A DNA stretch of 56,986 nt from NCBI GenBank assembly GCA_947460595.1, contig CANHGS010000020.1:1-56986 (forward strand), given 5' to 3'. The notes beneath the pieces are model-generated. The model saw only the letters and a program-made list of their open reading frames with translations, searched no databases and was not told the DNA's origin. Made by a program: the position numbers and the translations under genes. This DNA comes from Bacteroidota bacterium. GTDB lineage: Bacteria > Bacteroidota > Bacteroidia > Chitinophagales > Chitinophagaceae. Of this stretch, positions 1 through 9,589 are shown piece after piece. The first letter of the stretch is position 1; each line of letters opens with the position of its first letter.

Positions 1-22
1 AACTGTGTTTTAAAGTTAAAAA

Positions 23-66
23 AAGTGAGGGATAAGTTGGGGTGCACCCCAACTTATCCCTCACTT
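23..66 (-). terminator. Perfect 44-bp palindrome, probable ispH terminator
   Basis: Positions 23-66 are a perfect inverted repeat centred on TGCA, giving a stem of about 20 bp. Read on the minus strand it is followed directly by seven T residues, so it fits an intrinsic terminator 40 bp past the ispH stop codon. Outer arms AACTGTGT (1-8) and ACACAGTT (67-74) are also complementary. The plus strand has no T tract after the stem. Confidence 0.75.
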
Positions 67-106
67 ACACAGTTTATAAAACAGTCCCGAATGGGAACAC
101 CTTTAA

Positions 107-1333
107 TTATTGGAAAAGGGTTATTTGTTTTTCTAATGTATCAGCTACATTGTAAAGACCGGCTATTTTTTTAATCACCGATTCTACTACAGCGTCGGGG
201 CAACTAGCGCCACTAGTGATTAAAATTCGGACAGGTTTTTTCTCTGGTAAAAAACCATGTACCGTTCTTTGCTCCTTAGAATGCCAATTACAATCAATAA
301 TGTGATGTTTGTCTAAAATTCTCTCAGGAGTATCAATAAAAAAAGTAGGCAGTTTTGCTTCACATAGTTCCACCAAGTGAGAAGTATTACTGCTATTGTA
401 CCCGCCAATTACAATGGCCAAGTCGGCTTCTGTTTCCAGCATACCACCAACTGCTGTTTGGTTGTCATTGGTTGCATAGCATAAAGTATCACGGGTATCG
501 GCAAAATGTTGATCAATGGTTTCAGTAGTTAGCTGATACTTTCTAATCATCACATTTTTTAGGTAATCAGAAATGGCTTGGGTGTCCGTAGCCAATTGGG
601 TGGTTTGGTTGACTACACCAAAACGAACCAGGTCTTTATTAATATCAAAGTCTTCTGAATATCGGCCTTTGAATGTTTCATAAAATTCAGCAGCAGGTTT
701 TTCTCCTTGAATATATTTGGCTAGTTCAATAGTCTCTGCCATATCATTTACTACAATACTAGCCGTATTAGCGGCTACATGCGAGAAAGTAGCTCTTGTT
801 TCCTCATGTTTGGGTTTACCATGAATAACAATGCTATATCCCTTTTGAGCAATCTGTTCGCTTCTATTCCAAACCTTTTCTACAAAGGGGCAAGTGGTAT
901 TGTATTTTGAAATGGCAATCCCTTTGCTTTTTAAGCAATCTTCTATGTCAAGGGTGGTGCCAAAAGCAGGAATAATCACAATATCATCCCCGGTAATTTC
1001 ATCAAAAGAAATTAGCTGTTTTCCATAAGTGTCTTGCATAAACTGTACACCCATGGCCGTGAGGTCTGCATTCACTTGCGGATTGTGAATCATCTCACTC
1101 AATAAGAAAATTCGTTTTCCTGGATTTTGGGCAATGGTACTAAAAGCAATATCAATAGCATTTTCAACCCCATAGCAGAACCCAAAATGTCGGGCCAAAA
1201 AAATCTGAACCTTTCCCAAATCTAATAGGGTAGGGCTAAAATCCTTTTTCAATTTATCCTGGGCTTTTCTATACTGTTTAATGGCAGTAATGAGTGGACT
1301 GCGGTATTCTATGGGAACGTTGAATTGCTTCAT
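107..1333 (-). CDS. ispH: 4-hydroxy-3-methylbut-2-enyl diphosphate reductase (IspH/LytB)
   Basis: This is the last enzyme of the MEP isoprenoid pathway, reducing HMBPP to IPP and DMAPP with an iron-sulfur cluster in the cytoplasm. The three cysteines expected as cluster ligands are visible: C53 in GFCYGVENA, C148 in NTTCPFVEKVW and C378 in SGASCPDAV. The motif IHNPQVN lies near residue 84. At 408 residues it is the long form, with about 45 residues before the first cysteine, as in cyanobacterial and plant enzymes rather than the roughly 316-residue E. coli type. The gene stands alone, with its own promoter and terminator, and diverges from the ABC-F gene. Confidence 0.96.
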   Translation of the reverse strand: MKQFNVPIEYRSPLITAIKQYRKAQDKLKKDFSPTLLDLGKVQIFLARHFGFCYGVENAIDIAFSTIAQNPGKRIFLLSEMIHNPQVNADLTAMGVQFMQDTYGKQLISFDEITGDDIVIIPAFGTTLDIEDCLKSKGIAISKYNTTCPFVEKVWNRSEQIAQKGYSIVIHGKPKHEETRATFSHVAANTASIVVNDMAETIELAKYIQGEKPAAEFYETFKGRYSEDFDINKDLVRFGVVNQTTQLATDTQAISDYLKNVMIRKYQLTTETIDQHFADTRDTLCYATNDNQTAVGGMLETEADLAIVIGGYNSSNTSHLVELCEAKLPTFFIDTPERILDKHHIIDCNWHSKEQRTVHGFLPEKKPVRILITSGASCPDAVVESVIKKIAGLYNVADTLEKQITLFQ

Positions 1334-1351
1334 ATGCGTCTATAACGGTGT

Positions 1352-1384
1352 CAAAAGTACAAAGTTCAATGCAGTTAACACAAA
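1352..1384 (-). promoter_or_regulatory. Bacteroidota-type promoter of ispH
   Basis: On the minus strand a -33 TTTG (1381-1384) and a perfect -7 box TACTTTTG (1352-1359) are separated by 21 nt, close to the primary sigma consensus of this phylum. The leader to the ATG at 1333 would be about 12 nt. Confidence 0.6.
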
Positions 1385-1423
1385 ATGAAACCTATCCGCA
1401 CAATGTCTTGAACTTGGATGCCT

Positions 1424-1431
1424 TATCTTTG
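1424..1431 (+). promoter_or_regulatory. -7 box of the ABC-F gene, almost touching its ATG
   Basis: TATCTTTG matches the Bacteroidota -7 consensus TAnnTTTG perfectly and ends only 4 nt before the ATG at 1436. Transcription starting the usual 5-7 nt after the box would give an mRNA with essentially no leader. The best upstream TTG (1408-1410) is only 13 nt away, so the -33 match is poor. Confidence 0.5.
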
Positions 1432-1435
1432 CAGC

Positions 1436-3361
1436 ATGCATTATGTTTCAGTAGAAGGTCTGACCAAGAGTTATGGCATTAATCCGCTTTTTAAGAATAT
1501 TTCCTTTCATATTAACGAGGGTGACAAAATTGGTCTAATTGCCCGCAATGGGGTAGGTAAATCCACTTTATTACGCATTTTAGCCGGTCAAGAAACGGCT
1601 GATTCGGGAAAGCATTGGATTAATAAAGACGTAACCGTGGCACTTTTTGAGCAGGATCCCCATTTTGAAGAAGACAAAACCGTCTTAGAGAACATTTTCC
1701 ATTTAAAGCACCCCATTATCACCGCTATCCGCAAATATGAGGATGCTATGGAGCAGGAAGATGGCGAGATGATTGCGGAGTCCATTGCTGAAATGGAAGA
1801 CCTGAATGCATGGGATTTTGAGGCCAAGGTAAAGCAGATACTAGACAAATTAAACGTTCACCATTTAAAGAATCCCGTAAGTGAATTAAGCGGTGGTCAG
1901 CGTAAGCGGGTAGCATTGGCAAAAACACTGATTGATATTGGTTTTGAACACCAACATACCATGCTCATGATGGATGAGCCCACCAACCACTTAGACGTTG
2001 AGATGATTGAGTGGCTGGAGCAATATTTGAACCAAGAAAATGTAACCCTCTTGTTGGTGACCCACGATAGGTACTTTTTGGATGCTGTTTGTGAAGAGAT
2101 TTGGGAGCTAGAGCGCGAGAACATGTACGTCTACGCTGGTATTTATGAGAACTATATGGAAAAGAAAGCCGCAAGAATTGAAAGCGAGCTAGCCAGTATT
2201 GATAAAGCAAAAAACACTTTCCGTAAAGAGTTAGAATGGATGCGCAAGCAGCCCAAGGCTAGGACTACCAAGAGTAAGAGCCGTCAGGATAATTTTTATG
2301 AAGTAGAAGCTAAAGCCAAACAAAAAATAGAGGATGTTCAGTTACAGTTAGAAGTGAAAATGAGCCGCCTGGGTGGCAAAATTGTTGAAATGAAAAAGGT
2401 CTATAAGTCCTTTGGCGATAAACCCATTTTAAAAGGTTTTGAATACAATTTTAGCAAGGGAGAGCGTATTGGCATTATTGGCAAGAATGGAGTAGGCAAG
2501 TCTACTTTCATGAACATATTACAACAATTAGAACCAGCAGATAGTGGTAAGATTGTTGTAGGTGAAACCATTGTGTTTGGTAATTTTTCTCAACAGGGTT
2601 TGGTCATTAAGGATGATATGCGTGTGATTGAATACGTGAAAACATTTGCAGAGAATTTTCCTTTGGCCAAAGGTGGAAGTTTAAGTGCAGCCCAGTTTCT
2701 AGAGCTATTCTTATTCTCTCCTGATAAGCAATACACGTACCTCTCAGCTTTGAGTGGGGGAGAGCGCAAGCGCTTACAACTACTCACCATTCTATTTACC
2801 AATCCCAACTTTTTAATTTTAGATGAACCTACCAATGACTTGGATCTTCCAACACTGGCGGTCTTAGAAAGTTTCTTAAGTGAGTTCCAGGGTTGTGTGA
2901 TGATAGTATCGCACGATAGGTATTTTATGGACCGTTTGGTGGACCACTTATTTGTATTTGAGGGAGAAGGAGAAGTGCGTGATTTTCCTGGAAACTATAC
3001 CCAATACCGCATTTGGCTTAAAGACAACGAGAAAAAGGAAAACAAATGGGCCGTATTGGAATCCAATAAAAGCAAGGGGCAAACTACGGAAGAAGCCGTT
3101 GCTGCAAAAGCTGCTGCGGTTGTTAGTAGTGCTCCTGTAGCACCCAAACGCAAACCCAGCTTCCATGAAAAACGTGCCTTTGAACAACTAGAAAAAGAAA
3201 TGCCACTCTTAGAAAAAGAGCGGCAAGACTTGACAGATAAAATGAGTGCGGGTAATTTAAATTTTGACCAGATTCAACAACTCTCAGATCGATTGATTCA
3301 AATTAACCAAGCTTTGGAAGAAAAAGAATTGCAATGGTTAGAGTTGAGTGAACTCATGTAA
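1436..3361 (+). CDS. ABC-F family ATPase (Uup-like)
   Basis: This is a soluble twin-ATPase protein with two ABC domains and no membrane segments, the pattern of ABC-F factors that act on the ribosome. The first domain has Walker A GRNGVGKST-like ARNGVGKST near residue 40, signature LSGGQ and DEPTNHLD. After a linker, the second has GKNGVGKST, LSGGERKRLQ and DEPTNDLD. The last 70 residues are charged and heptad-like, matching the C-terminal coiled coil of Uup-type members. I chose the ATG at 1436 because the family begins MHYVSVEGLTKSYG; an upstream ATG at 1418 adds six residues but lies before the promoter box. The gene ends flush against the convergent FKBP gene. Confidence 0.92.
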   Translation: MHYVSVEGLTKSYGINPLFKNISFHINEGDKIGLIARNGVGKSTLLRILAGQETADSGKHWINKDVTVALFEQDPHFEEDKTVLENIFHLKHPIITAIRKYEDAMEQEDGEMIAESIAEMEDLNAWDFEAKVKQILDKLNVHHLKNPVSELSGGQRKRVALAKTLIDIGFEHQHTMLMMDEPTNHLDVEMIEWLEQYLNQENVTLLLVTHDRYFLDAVCEEIWELERENMYVYAGIYENYMEKKAARIESELASIDKAKNTFRKELEWMRKQPKARTTKSKSRQDNFYEVEAKAKQKIEDVQLQLEVKMSRLGGKIVEMKKVYKSFGDKPILKGFEYNFSKGERIGIIGKNGVGKSTFMNILQQLEPADSGKIVVGETIVFGNFSQQGLVIKDDMRVIEYVKTFAENFPLAKGGSLSAAQFLELFLFSPDKQYTYLSALSGGERKRLQLLTILFTNPNFLILDEPTNDLDLPTLAVLESFLSEFQGCVMIVSHDRYFMDRLVDHLFVFEGEGEVRDFPGNYTQYRIWLKDNEKKENKWAVLESNKSKGQTTEEAVAAKAAAVVSSAPVAPKRKPSFHEKRAFEQLEKEMPLLEKERQDLTDKMSAGNLNFDQIQQLSDRLIQINQALEEKELQWLELSELM

Positions 3362-3796
3362 TTACCTGAAAGAAATTAATGCTACTTCAAAAATCAGGGT
3401 GCTGTTGGCGCCAATTTCTGCGCTAATTTGTCTATCGCCGTAGGCCAAATGCGGAGGAATAAAAAAGCGCCATTTACTCCCGATTGGCATCAATTGCAGA
3501 CCTTCTGTCCATCCTGAAATAACTCTATTTAGGGGAAAATTAGCAGGGCTGCCTCGTTGCACAGAACTGTCAAACACAGTACCGTTGATCATGGTACCAT
3601 GATAATGGCATGTTACTTCATGATGTGCACTAGGCTTTGGTCCCGTACCCGTTACTAAAATTTCATACTGCAATCCACTGGGTAGTTCTACTACGTTAGG
3701 GTTTGCTTTATTGGCTGCTAAAAAATCTTGTCCAACTTGTAAATTGGCAGCTGCTTTTTCTGCTTTAATTTTTGCTAATTGATCTGCTACTCCCAT
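3362..3796 (-). CDS. FKBP-type peptidyl-prolyl cis-trans isomerase
   Basis: This 144-residue protein should catalyse proline cis-trans isomerisation during folding. The C-terminal 100 residues form an FKBP domain with CHYHGTMINGTVFDSS, a V-I-SGW-EGLQ-M-GSKW core and the closing IPPHLAYGDR region. The first 35 residues are a charged helix of the FklB/Mip kind. No signal peptide is present, so it is probably cytoplasmic. It starts 6 bp after the M20 peptidase stop codon and is probably co-transcribed with it. Its stop codon abuts that of the convergent ABC-F gene with no spacer. Confidence 0.93.
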   Translation of the reverse strand: MGVADQLAKIKAEKAAANLQVGQDFLAANKANPNVVELPSGLQYEILVTGTGPKPSAHHEVTCHYHGTMINGTVFDSSVQRGSPANFPLNRVISGWTEGLQLMPIGSKWRFFIPPHLAYGDRQISAEIGANSTLIFEVALISFR

Positions 3797-3802
3797 AAAT
3801 TG

Positions 3803-5248
3803 TTATTTGCCTGCTTGGGTTAAAATAATTTGGTAAAAATAAATCATCCTTTTGAAATCAGAAACGGGGATTCTTTCATCAATGCCATGAAAGCCTTTAG
3901 AATCAATACTTGGTAAGAATTTAATCACTGCTTCTGAAAAGGGTTGAAAGTATTTTGAATCCGTTGCACCTACAGATAAAAAGGGAACGGGTATCACGTC
4001 TTTGGTTACTTGGTAAGTGGCATTTTCTACCAACAAATAGCCTTTAGAATCCAATGCTGCAGCTGGTCCATTATAATCTGCTTGACTGGCTTTGGTTACT
4101 ACTATTCTAGCATCATCTACTTGTGCGCGAATAAAAAATTCTACATCATCGGGTGTTTGTCCAGGAAGTATTCGGGTATTTACAATGGCTTTAGCCACGC
4201 TTGGGATTACATTGTCTTTGATGCCTGATTGAACAATGGTTGGGACAATGGTAGTGCGGATTAAGGCATTACTGCTTTTGTCTTTTTCTAATTGACCCAC
4301 CAAGACTTTTTCAAATAACCAAGGATTGGCAATGGCCATTCTTTGTGTAAAAGAAAGCCCTGGTCCAATGCGTTGAAACATTTCTTTTATCACGGGCAAT
4401 ACTTTATAGGGCATTTGTTTTTCACGCAGCTTAACTAGCCCTTTAGAAAGAATATCAATGGCTGTTTCTTTGGCAGGCGTGGAGCTATGTCCACCTGATT
4501 GGTTTACGGTTAAATCAAAACTCATATAACCCTTTTCTGCAACGGCAATTAATGCTACAGGTCTTGTTAGTTCTGGGAAATGTTCACGCGTAATTTCTCC
4601 TCCCTCATCCAAGACCATTTCAGGTTTAATTTGTTGCTCCTGCATGTATTTGGCAATGGCTTGTGCACCGTGTCCAATGGTTTCTTCATCATTACCAAAA
4701 CTGAAATAAAAATCTCGCTCAGGTTGAAAACCCTGCGCCAATAATTTTTCAGTAGCTTCTAGAATGCTAATCAAACTTGACTTGTCATCAACCACGCCGC
4801 GGCCAAACACGGTATCATTTTTTAATTCACCTCCAAATGGGGCTACGGTCCATTGTTTGGCTGTGGCTGCTTCAACAGGTACAACATCAAAATGCGCCAT
4901 CAACACATAGGGCTTTTGTTCTGGGTGTTTGCCCGGCCAATGATAGAGTCTACTCAAGGCATTAAAAGACTGATGAGTCAAGTGCTGGTGTACTAAGGGA
5001 TATTGTTTTTCCATCAGTTGCCAGAATGCATTGAACTGAAGGGTGTCTACTGGAAGACCATCGCCAAAGCTAATAGTAGGTATACGAATGGCTGCACATA
5101 AATGCGATAATGCCGAATCTGGTAGTGCTGGCAATTCTTTGGATGCCCTGGTTGGGATGTTTTGGCTAAATCTTAAGGTATTGACCATAACAATTGAGGT
5201 CAACACTAAGGCTGAAACAAAAAGAAATAGGATGATTTTCTTGATCAT
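3803..5248 (-). CDS. M20 family zinc peptidase, membrane-anchored or secreted
   Basis: This is a di-zinc aminoacylase or carboxypeptidase-type hydrolase. Metal and catalytic motifs are in order: MAHFDVVPVE (metal His), FGRGVVDDKSS (bridging Asp), NDEETIGHGA (catalytic and ligand Glu pair) and a central dimerisation segment containing GGHSSTPAKETAI. The N-terminus MIKKIILFLFVSALVL is a strongly hydrophobic anchor or signal, so the protein acts outside the cytoplasm. The start at 5248 fits this signal; an upstream ATG at 5269 would add seven residues. The overall arrangement resembles PM20D1-like N-acyl amino acid hydrolases, but the substrate cannot be read from the sequence. It lies 6 bp upstream of the FKBP gene. 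Confidence 0.9.
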   Translation of the reverse strand: MIKKIILFLFVSALVLTSIVMVNTLRFSQNIPTRASKELPALPDSALSHLCAAIRIPTISFGDGLPVDTLQFNAFWQLMEKQYPLVHQHLTHQSFNALSRLYHWPGKHPEQKPYVLMAHFDVVPVEAATAKQWTVAPFGGELKNDTVFGRGVVDDKSSLISILEATEKLLAQGFQPERDFYFSFGNDEETIGHGAQAIAKYMQEQQIKPEMVLDEGGEITREHFPELTRPVALIAVAEKGYMSFDLTVNQSGGHSSTPAKETAIDILSKGLVKLREKQMPYKVLPVIKEMFQRIGPGLSFTQRMAIANPWLFEKVLVGQLEKDKSSNALIRTTIVPTIVQSGIKDNVIPSVAKAIVNTRILPGQTPDDVEFFIRAQVDDARIVVTKASQADYNGPAAALDSKGYLLVENATYQVTKDVIPVPFLSVGATDSKYFQPFSEAVIKFLPSIDSKGFHGIDERIPVSDFKRMIYFYQIILTQAGK

Positions 5249-5280
5249 GATGCTTGGATGAAGCAACAAGATACGCCAGA

Positions 5281-5934
5281 CTAGTTGATCTTGATACCAG
5301 GAAGCACTTTGCTCACTTTGTTTTTCTTGTCAATATCACTTTGACGAATTACTGGATGTACTCCAGCCATACTATTGCATTTAACACATTGTGCTTTATA
5401 GATTTTTTTGGCATAGGCCACATTGCAAACTCCCTCATTCCAGTCAGAACCGGCTATGACATAGTAATCTTCTGCGTCAGGACCTGAAGCTGGCACAAAA
5501 CGCAATGAGCCACTGTTGTCAAATTTGATATTAATCCCATCTGGGTCAATGGATTCAATGATACCTGGGGTATAGGCATTAATGGTAATTTCTTCTACAA
5601 CAGAGTTGTTTACATAACGTAGCACTCCAGAAGCTACTTCTGTCTTGGTACTATCAATGCCCCTGGTTAAAGTAATCTTTTGATCTAGGTAAACTTGTAC
5701 TTTCTTGTAGTCAATATTAAAAGCCTGCATTTTCATCTGCAGTTCTCTATTATAAATAATATAGTTTGCCTTGTCCGCAGCGCTTGGTGGGGTATAAGCA
5801 TTATTGGTTTCAACATTCCCCACTTCTACATGTGGTTTAATGTAGGCTTTGGAAGAGCCTGTTTTCCTGCTCGTGCAAGCTGCTAGGAACAGAAAACTGA
5901 GGAAAACAAGACTAGCCACAAATCGATACATCAT
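5281..5934 (-). CDS. Hypothetical lipoprotein
   Basis: I do not recognise a family. The first 20 residues are hydrophobic and end in the lipobox FLAAC, so the mature protein should be a lipoprotein of about 200 residues. The central part contains NREL-MKMQAFN and repeated short strand-like segments, and the end has two cysteines in AQCVKCNS. A start at 5934 or 5931 (adjacent ATGs) puts the signal at the N-terminus; the longer reading frame to 5997 adds 21 residues without a sensible signal. Its stop is 32 bp before the M20 peptidase start, so the two may be co-transcribed. Confidence 0.7.
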   Translation of the reverse strand: MMYRFVASLVFLSFLFLAACTSRKTGSSKAYIKPHVEVGNVETNNAYTPPSAADKANYIIYNRELQMKMQAFNIDYKKVQVYLDQKITLTRGIDSTKTEVASGVLRYVNNSVVEEITINAYTPGIIESIDPDGINIKFDNSGSLRFVPASGPDAEDYYVIAGSDWNEGVCNVAYAKKIYKAQCVKCNSMAGVHPVIRQSDIDKKNKVSKVLPGIKIN

Positions 5935-6139
5935 TTGAAACGTTTTGATAAAATTAAGGATTAATACAACTAAATGGCCATTTTTTAACCCACCCAAAAC
6001 GGCTTAAACCCAATACAGTAAAGGGTTATACCAATTAACGCCATAAAAAAACCTACCAGTTTCTTGGTATTTTTGATGTTTAAATCAGTTTATAGAGGGC
6101 TTTTATTGTAGAGCGCAGCAATAAATGTTTCGTTAATTT

Positions 6140-6442
6140 CTAGTCTTTTCTGTTCACTTTGGTAAAATCCTTGCTTACCCTGGCCTTCATAATACCCGTT
6201 GTGTCTTTGCCTGGAGATACCATATGAACCTTGTATTCACACTCATAGAAATTGGCAGCCTCGTAAAACAAGACTTCTTGTACGTCAAATTTTACCTTAC
6301 TAGAATCATTGTTTACAGTGCCATACAAAAACTTACGCATGGCTTTATTCAAGTGTTCATTTACATCAGCTGTCTTTGGTTTTTTCTCACAGGAAACCAA
6401 GGTTATGAGTATCCATGATAAAACAAAAAAGATCTTTTTCAT
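6140..6442 (-). CDS. Small hypothetical lipoprotein
   Basis: This 100-residue protein begins with a clear lipoprotein signal (MKKIFFVLSWILITLVSC), leaving about 80 mature residues. No domain is recognisable. The mature part is short and charged and contains one further cysteine in the segment NFYECEYKV. It lies between the larger lipoprotein gene and gcvP, with more than 200 bp before the next gene, so it is probably transcribed alone. Confidence 0.7.
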   Translation of the reverse strand: MKKIFFVLSWILITLVSCEKKPKTADVNEHLNKAMRKFLYGTVNNDSSKVKFDVQEVLFYEAANFYECEYKVHMVSPGKDTTGIMKARVSKDFTKVNRKD

Positions 6443-6483
6443 ATGGCTTATTGTTGAATGTATTTTTTATTGAATTCATGAAA

Positions 6484-6510
6484 AAATCCCATCCTTAAAG
6501 AATGGGATTT
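6484..6510 (-). terminator. Intrinsic terminator of gcvP
   Basis: Arms AAATCCCAT (6484-6492) and ATGGGATTT (6502-6510) form a 9-bp stem. On the minus strand it is followed by a T run, about 20 bp beyond the gcvP stop codon. Confidence 0.8.
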
Positions 6511-6530
6511 GTAGCTAAGAACAATAAAAT

Positions 6531-9404
6531 TTAGTTGACGTCGTAGGCCGATACCGGCTCACAAGTACAAATTAGGTTCCTGTCTCCATGGGTATTGTTC
6601 ACCCTTGCCACAGAAGGCCAGAATTTATTCAAAGTCACATAGTATAATGGGAATGCAGCTTCCGTTCTGCTATAGGGTTTGGTCCACTCATCGGCACAAA
6701 CCAACGCCTGTGTATGAGGTGCATTTTTCAATGGGTTTTCCAACTTATCCCACCCCCCAGTTTCCACCTTCACAATTTCTTCGTGAATAGCAATTAGGGC
6801 ATCGCAGAAGCGATCTAATTCAGCTTTGTCTTCACTCTCTGTTGGTTCAATCATGATGGTTCCTGGAACAGGGAAACTCATGGTAGGAGCGTGAAAGCCA
6901 TAGTCAATCAAACGTTTTGCTACGTCTTCTGCTTCAATACCGCAAGACTGTTTAAATGGACGTAAGTCTACAATAAATTCGTGTGCACAGGTTCCATTGC
7001 TACCAGCATACAAAATCTTATAGTATTTCTCTAATCGCGCACGCATGTAGTTGGCGTTTAAAATGGCGTACTCAGTGGCTTTGCGAACACCTTCAGCACC
7101 TAGCATTTTAATATAGGCATAGCTAATGAGCAAAATACTAGCAGAACCAAATTCAGCCGCACTAACGGCGTGATAAGCAGTATTGGTTGCAGAGCCAACA
7201 TGGCCTGGTAGATAAGGGGCCAATTTGTCATTCACACAAATAGGTCCCATGCCAGGTCCACCACCACCGTGAGGAATAGCAAAAGTTTTGTGCAGGTTTA
7301 AGTGACAAACATCGGCACCAATCATGCCTGGGCTGGTTAGACCAACTTGGGCATTCATATTAGCACCATCCATATAAACTAAACCGCCATTATCATGAAT
7401 AATTTGACAGATATCTTTAATAGTTTCTTCAAACACACCATGGGTAGAAGGATAAGTAACCATTAAACCACCCAATGCGTCTTTGTATTGAATGGCTTTG
7501 GCTTCTAAATCGGCTACATCAATATTACCCGCTTCATCACATTTACATACCACCACTTTAAATCCGGCCATTACAGCAGACGCAGGGTTGGTGCCGTGTG
7601 CACTAATTGGAATCAATACCACATTTCTATGGCTTTCTTTACGGGCTTGATGATAAGCACGAATGGTTAACAAACCAGCATACTCACCTTGTGCACCACT
7701 ATTGGGTTGCAGGCTACAGGCCGTAAAGCCCGTGATCTTGCAGAGATAATCATTGAGTTCACTAATCATTTGCTGATAACCCAAACTTTGGTTAGCAGGA
7801 ATAAAGGGATGCAGGCTTCCAAATTCTGGCCAAGAAACAGGAATCATTTCTGTAGCAGCATTCAACTTCATGGTGCAAGAGCCCAAAGAAATCATACTGG
7901 TATTCAAAGAAAGGTCCTTGTTTTCTAATAGCTTAATGTAGCGCATCATTTGGCTCTCACTATGGTGCGTATTAAATACAGGATGTGACAAATAACTACT
8001 GCTTCTTTTGGCGTGAGCTGGAATATTGCTGAGACCTAAGTCAGAATCAAATTCAATGGTGGCTTCATCTTGACCCTTGGCTTTTGCAAAAATATATGCA
8101 ATGTCAAGTACGTCTTTTTGAGAACAGGTTTCGTCTATAGAAATGCTGATTTGGTTGTCTGAAGTGTAACGTAAGTTAATCTGCTCATTCTCTGCAATTG
8201 GCAGAATAGTAGCCGCATCAGCTACAACCGTTATTGTATCAAAATAGGTATCACTCACTGTTTGGTAGCCCAAATCTTTCAATGCCAATTGTAAGCTCTG
8301 CGTTAATTCACTTACGCGCGATGCAATATTTTTCAATCCAGCTGCACCATGATAGACGGCATACATAGCAGCCATATTAGAGAGCAATGCTTGGGCCGTA
8401 CAAATATTAGAAGTAGCTTTTTCACGCTTAATATGCTGCTCTCTGGTTTGCAGAGCCATGCGCAAAGCGCGATTGCCTTGGGCGTCAATACTTACTCCAA
8501 TCAAACGACCAGGCATACCTCTTTTAAATTCGTCTTTGGTTGCAAAGAATGCCGCGTGTGGACCACCAAATCCCATGGGAACACCAAAACGTTGTGCACT
8601 ACCAACAGCAATATCGGCATCCAATTCACCCGGAGTAGTCAGTAAAGTCAGTGCTAATAAATCAGTAGCCATAATGGTATGACCACCTGCAGCATGCACA
8701 GCTGCATGAAACTTTCTATAGTCTTCAATAGCACCTAAATTGTTAGGATACTGAACAATAGAACCACAATAAGTTTGGTCAATAGCGGCAAAGCGATAGT
8801 CACCCACTACCACTTCAATACCTATTGGCTCCGCCCTAGTAATTAACACGTCTACTGTTTGAGGAAATACGTGTAGGTCTACAAAAAATTTTGGTTTGGT
8901 AATATTGTCTGTTTTATTTACTTGATTAAAGACCAGGGCCATGGCTTCTGCAGCAGCAGTGGCTTCATCTAATAGAGAAGCATTGGCAATGGGCAAACCA
9001 GTCAGGTCAGTAACCATGGTTTGAAAATTCAACAAAGATTCCAAACGACCCTGAGCTATCTCAGCTTGGTAAGGAGTATATTGGGTATACCATCCTGGAT
9101 TTTCAAAAATATTTCTCAGAATGACGCTTGGAGTAATGGTACCATAATATCCTTGGCCAATATAAGTACGGTAAACTTTGTTTTTAGCTGCTACTTTCTT
9201 AAGCTCACTCAAGTATTCAAACTCGCCAATAGCAGCGGGTATGTCTAATTTCTCTTTGATGCGAATACTATCTGGAACAGTTTTGCTAATCAGTGTTTCC
9301 AAACTATCCATGCCAATGGTAGCAAGCATGGCTTGGGTATCTGCTTGGTTGGGGCCAATATGCCTTCCGTGAAATTCGTTTGACTGCTGGTTAAATAAGT
9401 TCAT
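6531..9404 (-). CDS. gcvP: Glycine dehydrogenase (decarboxylating), P-protein
   Basis: This is the P-protein of the glycine cleavage system, which decarboxylates glycine using pyridoxal phosphate and passes the aminomethyl group to the H-protein lipoyl arm. At 957 residues it is the fused homodimeric form. The N-terminal half carries FHGRHIGP and the C-terminal half the PLP-binding motif [18 protein letters not shown], with the Schiff-base lysine at about K706. Other family landmarks are [11 protein letters not shown] and [13 protein letters not shown] AHGTNPASA. No gcvT or gcvH lies beside it. It has its own promoter-like box, a leader hairpin and a terminator. Confidence 0.97.
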   Translation of the reverse strand: MNLFNQQSNEFHGRHIGPNQADTQAMLATIGMDSLETLISKTVPDSIRIKEKLDIPAAIGEFEYLSELKKVAAKNKVYRTYIGQGYYGTITPSVILRNIFENPGWYTQYTPYQAEIAQGRLESLLNFQTMVTDLTGLPIANASLLDEATAAAEAMALVFNQVNKTDNITKPKFFVDLHVFPQTVDVLITRAEPIGIEVVVGDYRFAAIDQTYCGSIVQYPNNLGAIEDYRKFHAAVHAAGGHTIMATDLLALTLLTTPGELDADIAVGSAQRFGVPMGFGGPHAAFFATKDEFKRGMPGRLIGVSIDAQGNRALRMALQTREQHIKREKATSNICTAQALLSNMAAMYAVYHGAAGLKNIASRVSELTQSLQLALKDLGYQTVSDTYFDTITVVADAATILPIAENEQINLRYTSDNQISISIDETCSQKDVLDIAYIFAKAKGQDEATIEFDSDLGLSNIPAHAKRSSSYLSHPVFNTHHSESQMMRYIKLLENKDLSLNTSMISLGSCTMKLNAATEMIPVSWPEFGSLHPFIPANQSLGYQQMISELNDYLCKITGFTACSLQPNSGAQGEYAGLLTIRAYHQARKESHRNVVLIPISAHGTNPASAVMAGFKVVVCKCDEAGNIDVADLEAKAIQYKDALGGLMVTYPSTHGVFEETIKDICQIIHDNGGLVYMDGANMNAQVGLTSPGMIGADVCHLNLHKTFAIPHGGGGPGMGPICVNDKLAPYLPGHVGSATNTAYHAVSAAEFGSASILLISYAYIKMLGAEGVRKATEYAILNANYMRARLEKYYKILYAGSNGTCAHEFIVDLRPFKQSCGIEAEDVAKRLIDYGFHAPTMSFPVPGTIMIEPTESEDKAELDRFCDALIAIHEEIVKVETGGWDKLENPLKNAPHTQALVCADEWTKPYSRTEAAFPLYYVTLNKFWPSVARVNNTHGDRNLICTCEPVSAYDVN

Positions 9405-9447
9405 AAAGGGTCCTATTCTTTTTAATACTGATTGACTAACTTATTAC

Positions 9448-9480
9448 AAAAATTGGGTCTAATTGTTTGTTGAACCCAAT
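9448..9480 (-). promoter_or_regulatory. Hairpin in the gcvP leader, terminator-like
   Basis: On the minus strand ATTGGGT (9480-9474) can pair with ACCCAAT (9458-9452) across a 15-nt loop, and a run of T follows. It sits between the candidate promoter and the gcvP start, so an attenuator is possible. It does not look like a glycine riboswitch, being too short and lacking the conserved core. Confidence 0.35.
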
Positions 9481-9493
9481 ATTTAGAAAGGCG

Positions 9494-9501
9494 CAAAGTT
9501 A
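9494..9501 (-). promoter_or_regulatory. -7 box of the gcvP promoter
   Basis: TAACTTTG on the minus strand matches TAnnTTTG exactly and would give a leader of about 85 nt before the ATG at 9404. No clear -33 TTTG lies at the usual distance. Confidence 0.45.
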
Positions 9502-9589
9502 AGCAGATACAATGGCATTTTTGAGTCCAAGTCTTTCTTGGGGAAAGCATGTGCATGAAACTTAAAAGGAAACTAACAAGTAAGCTTCA

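Noticed and set aside
5985..6083. Short minus-strand frame with one hydrophobic segment (VGFFMALIGITLYCIGF)
   Set aside because: About 33 codons without a good start, partly overlapping the leader of the lipoprotein gene; too little evidence to call a gene.
9405..9494. Glycine riboswitch upstream of gcvP
   Set aside because: The leader is too short and shows only one simple hairpin, without the conserved aptamer core.
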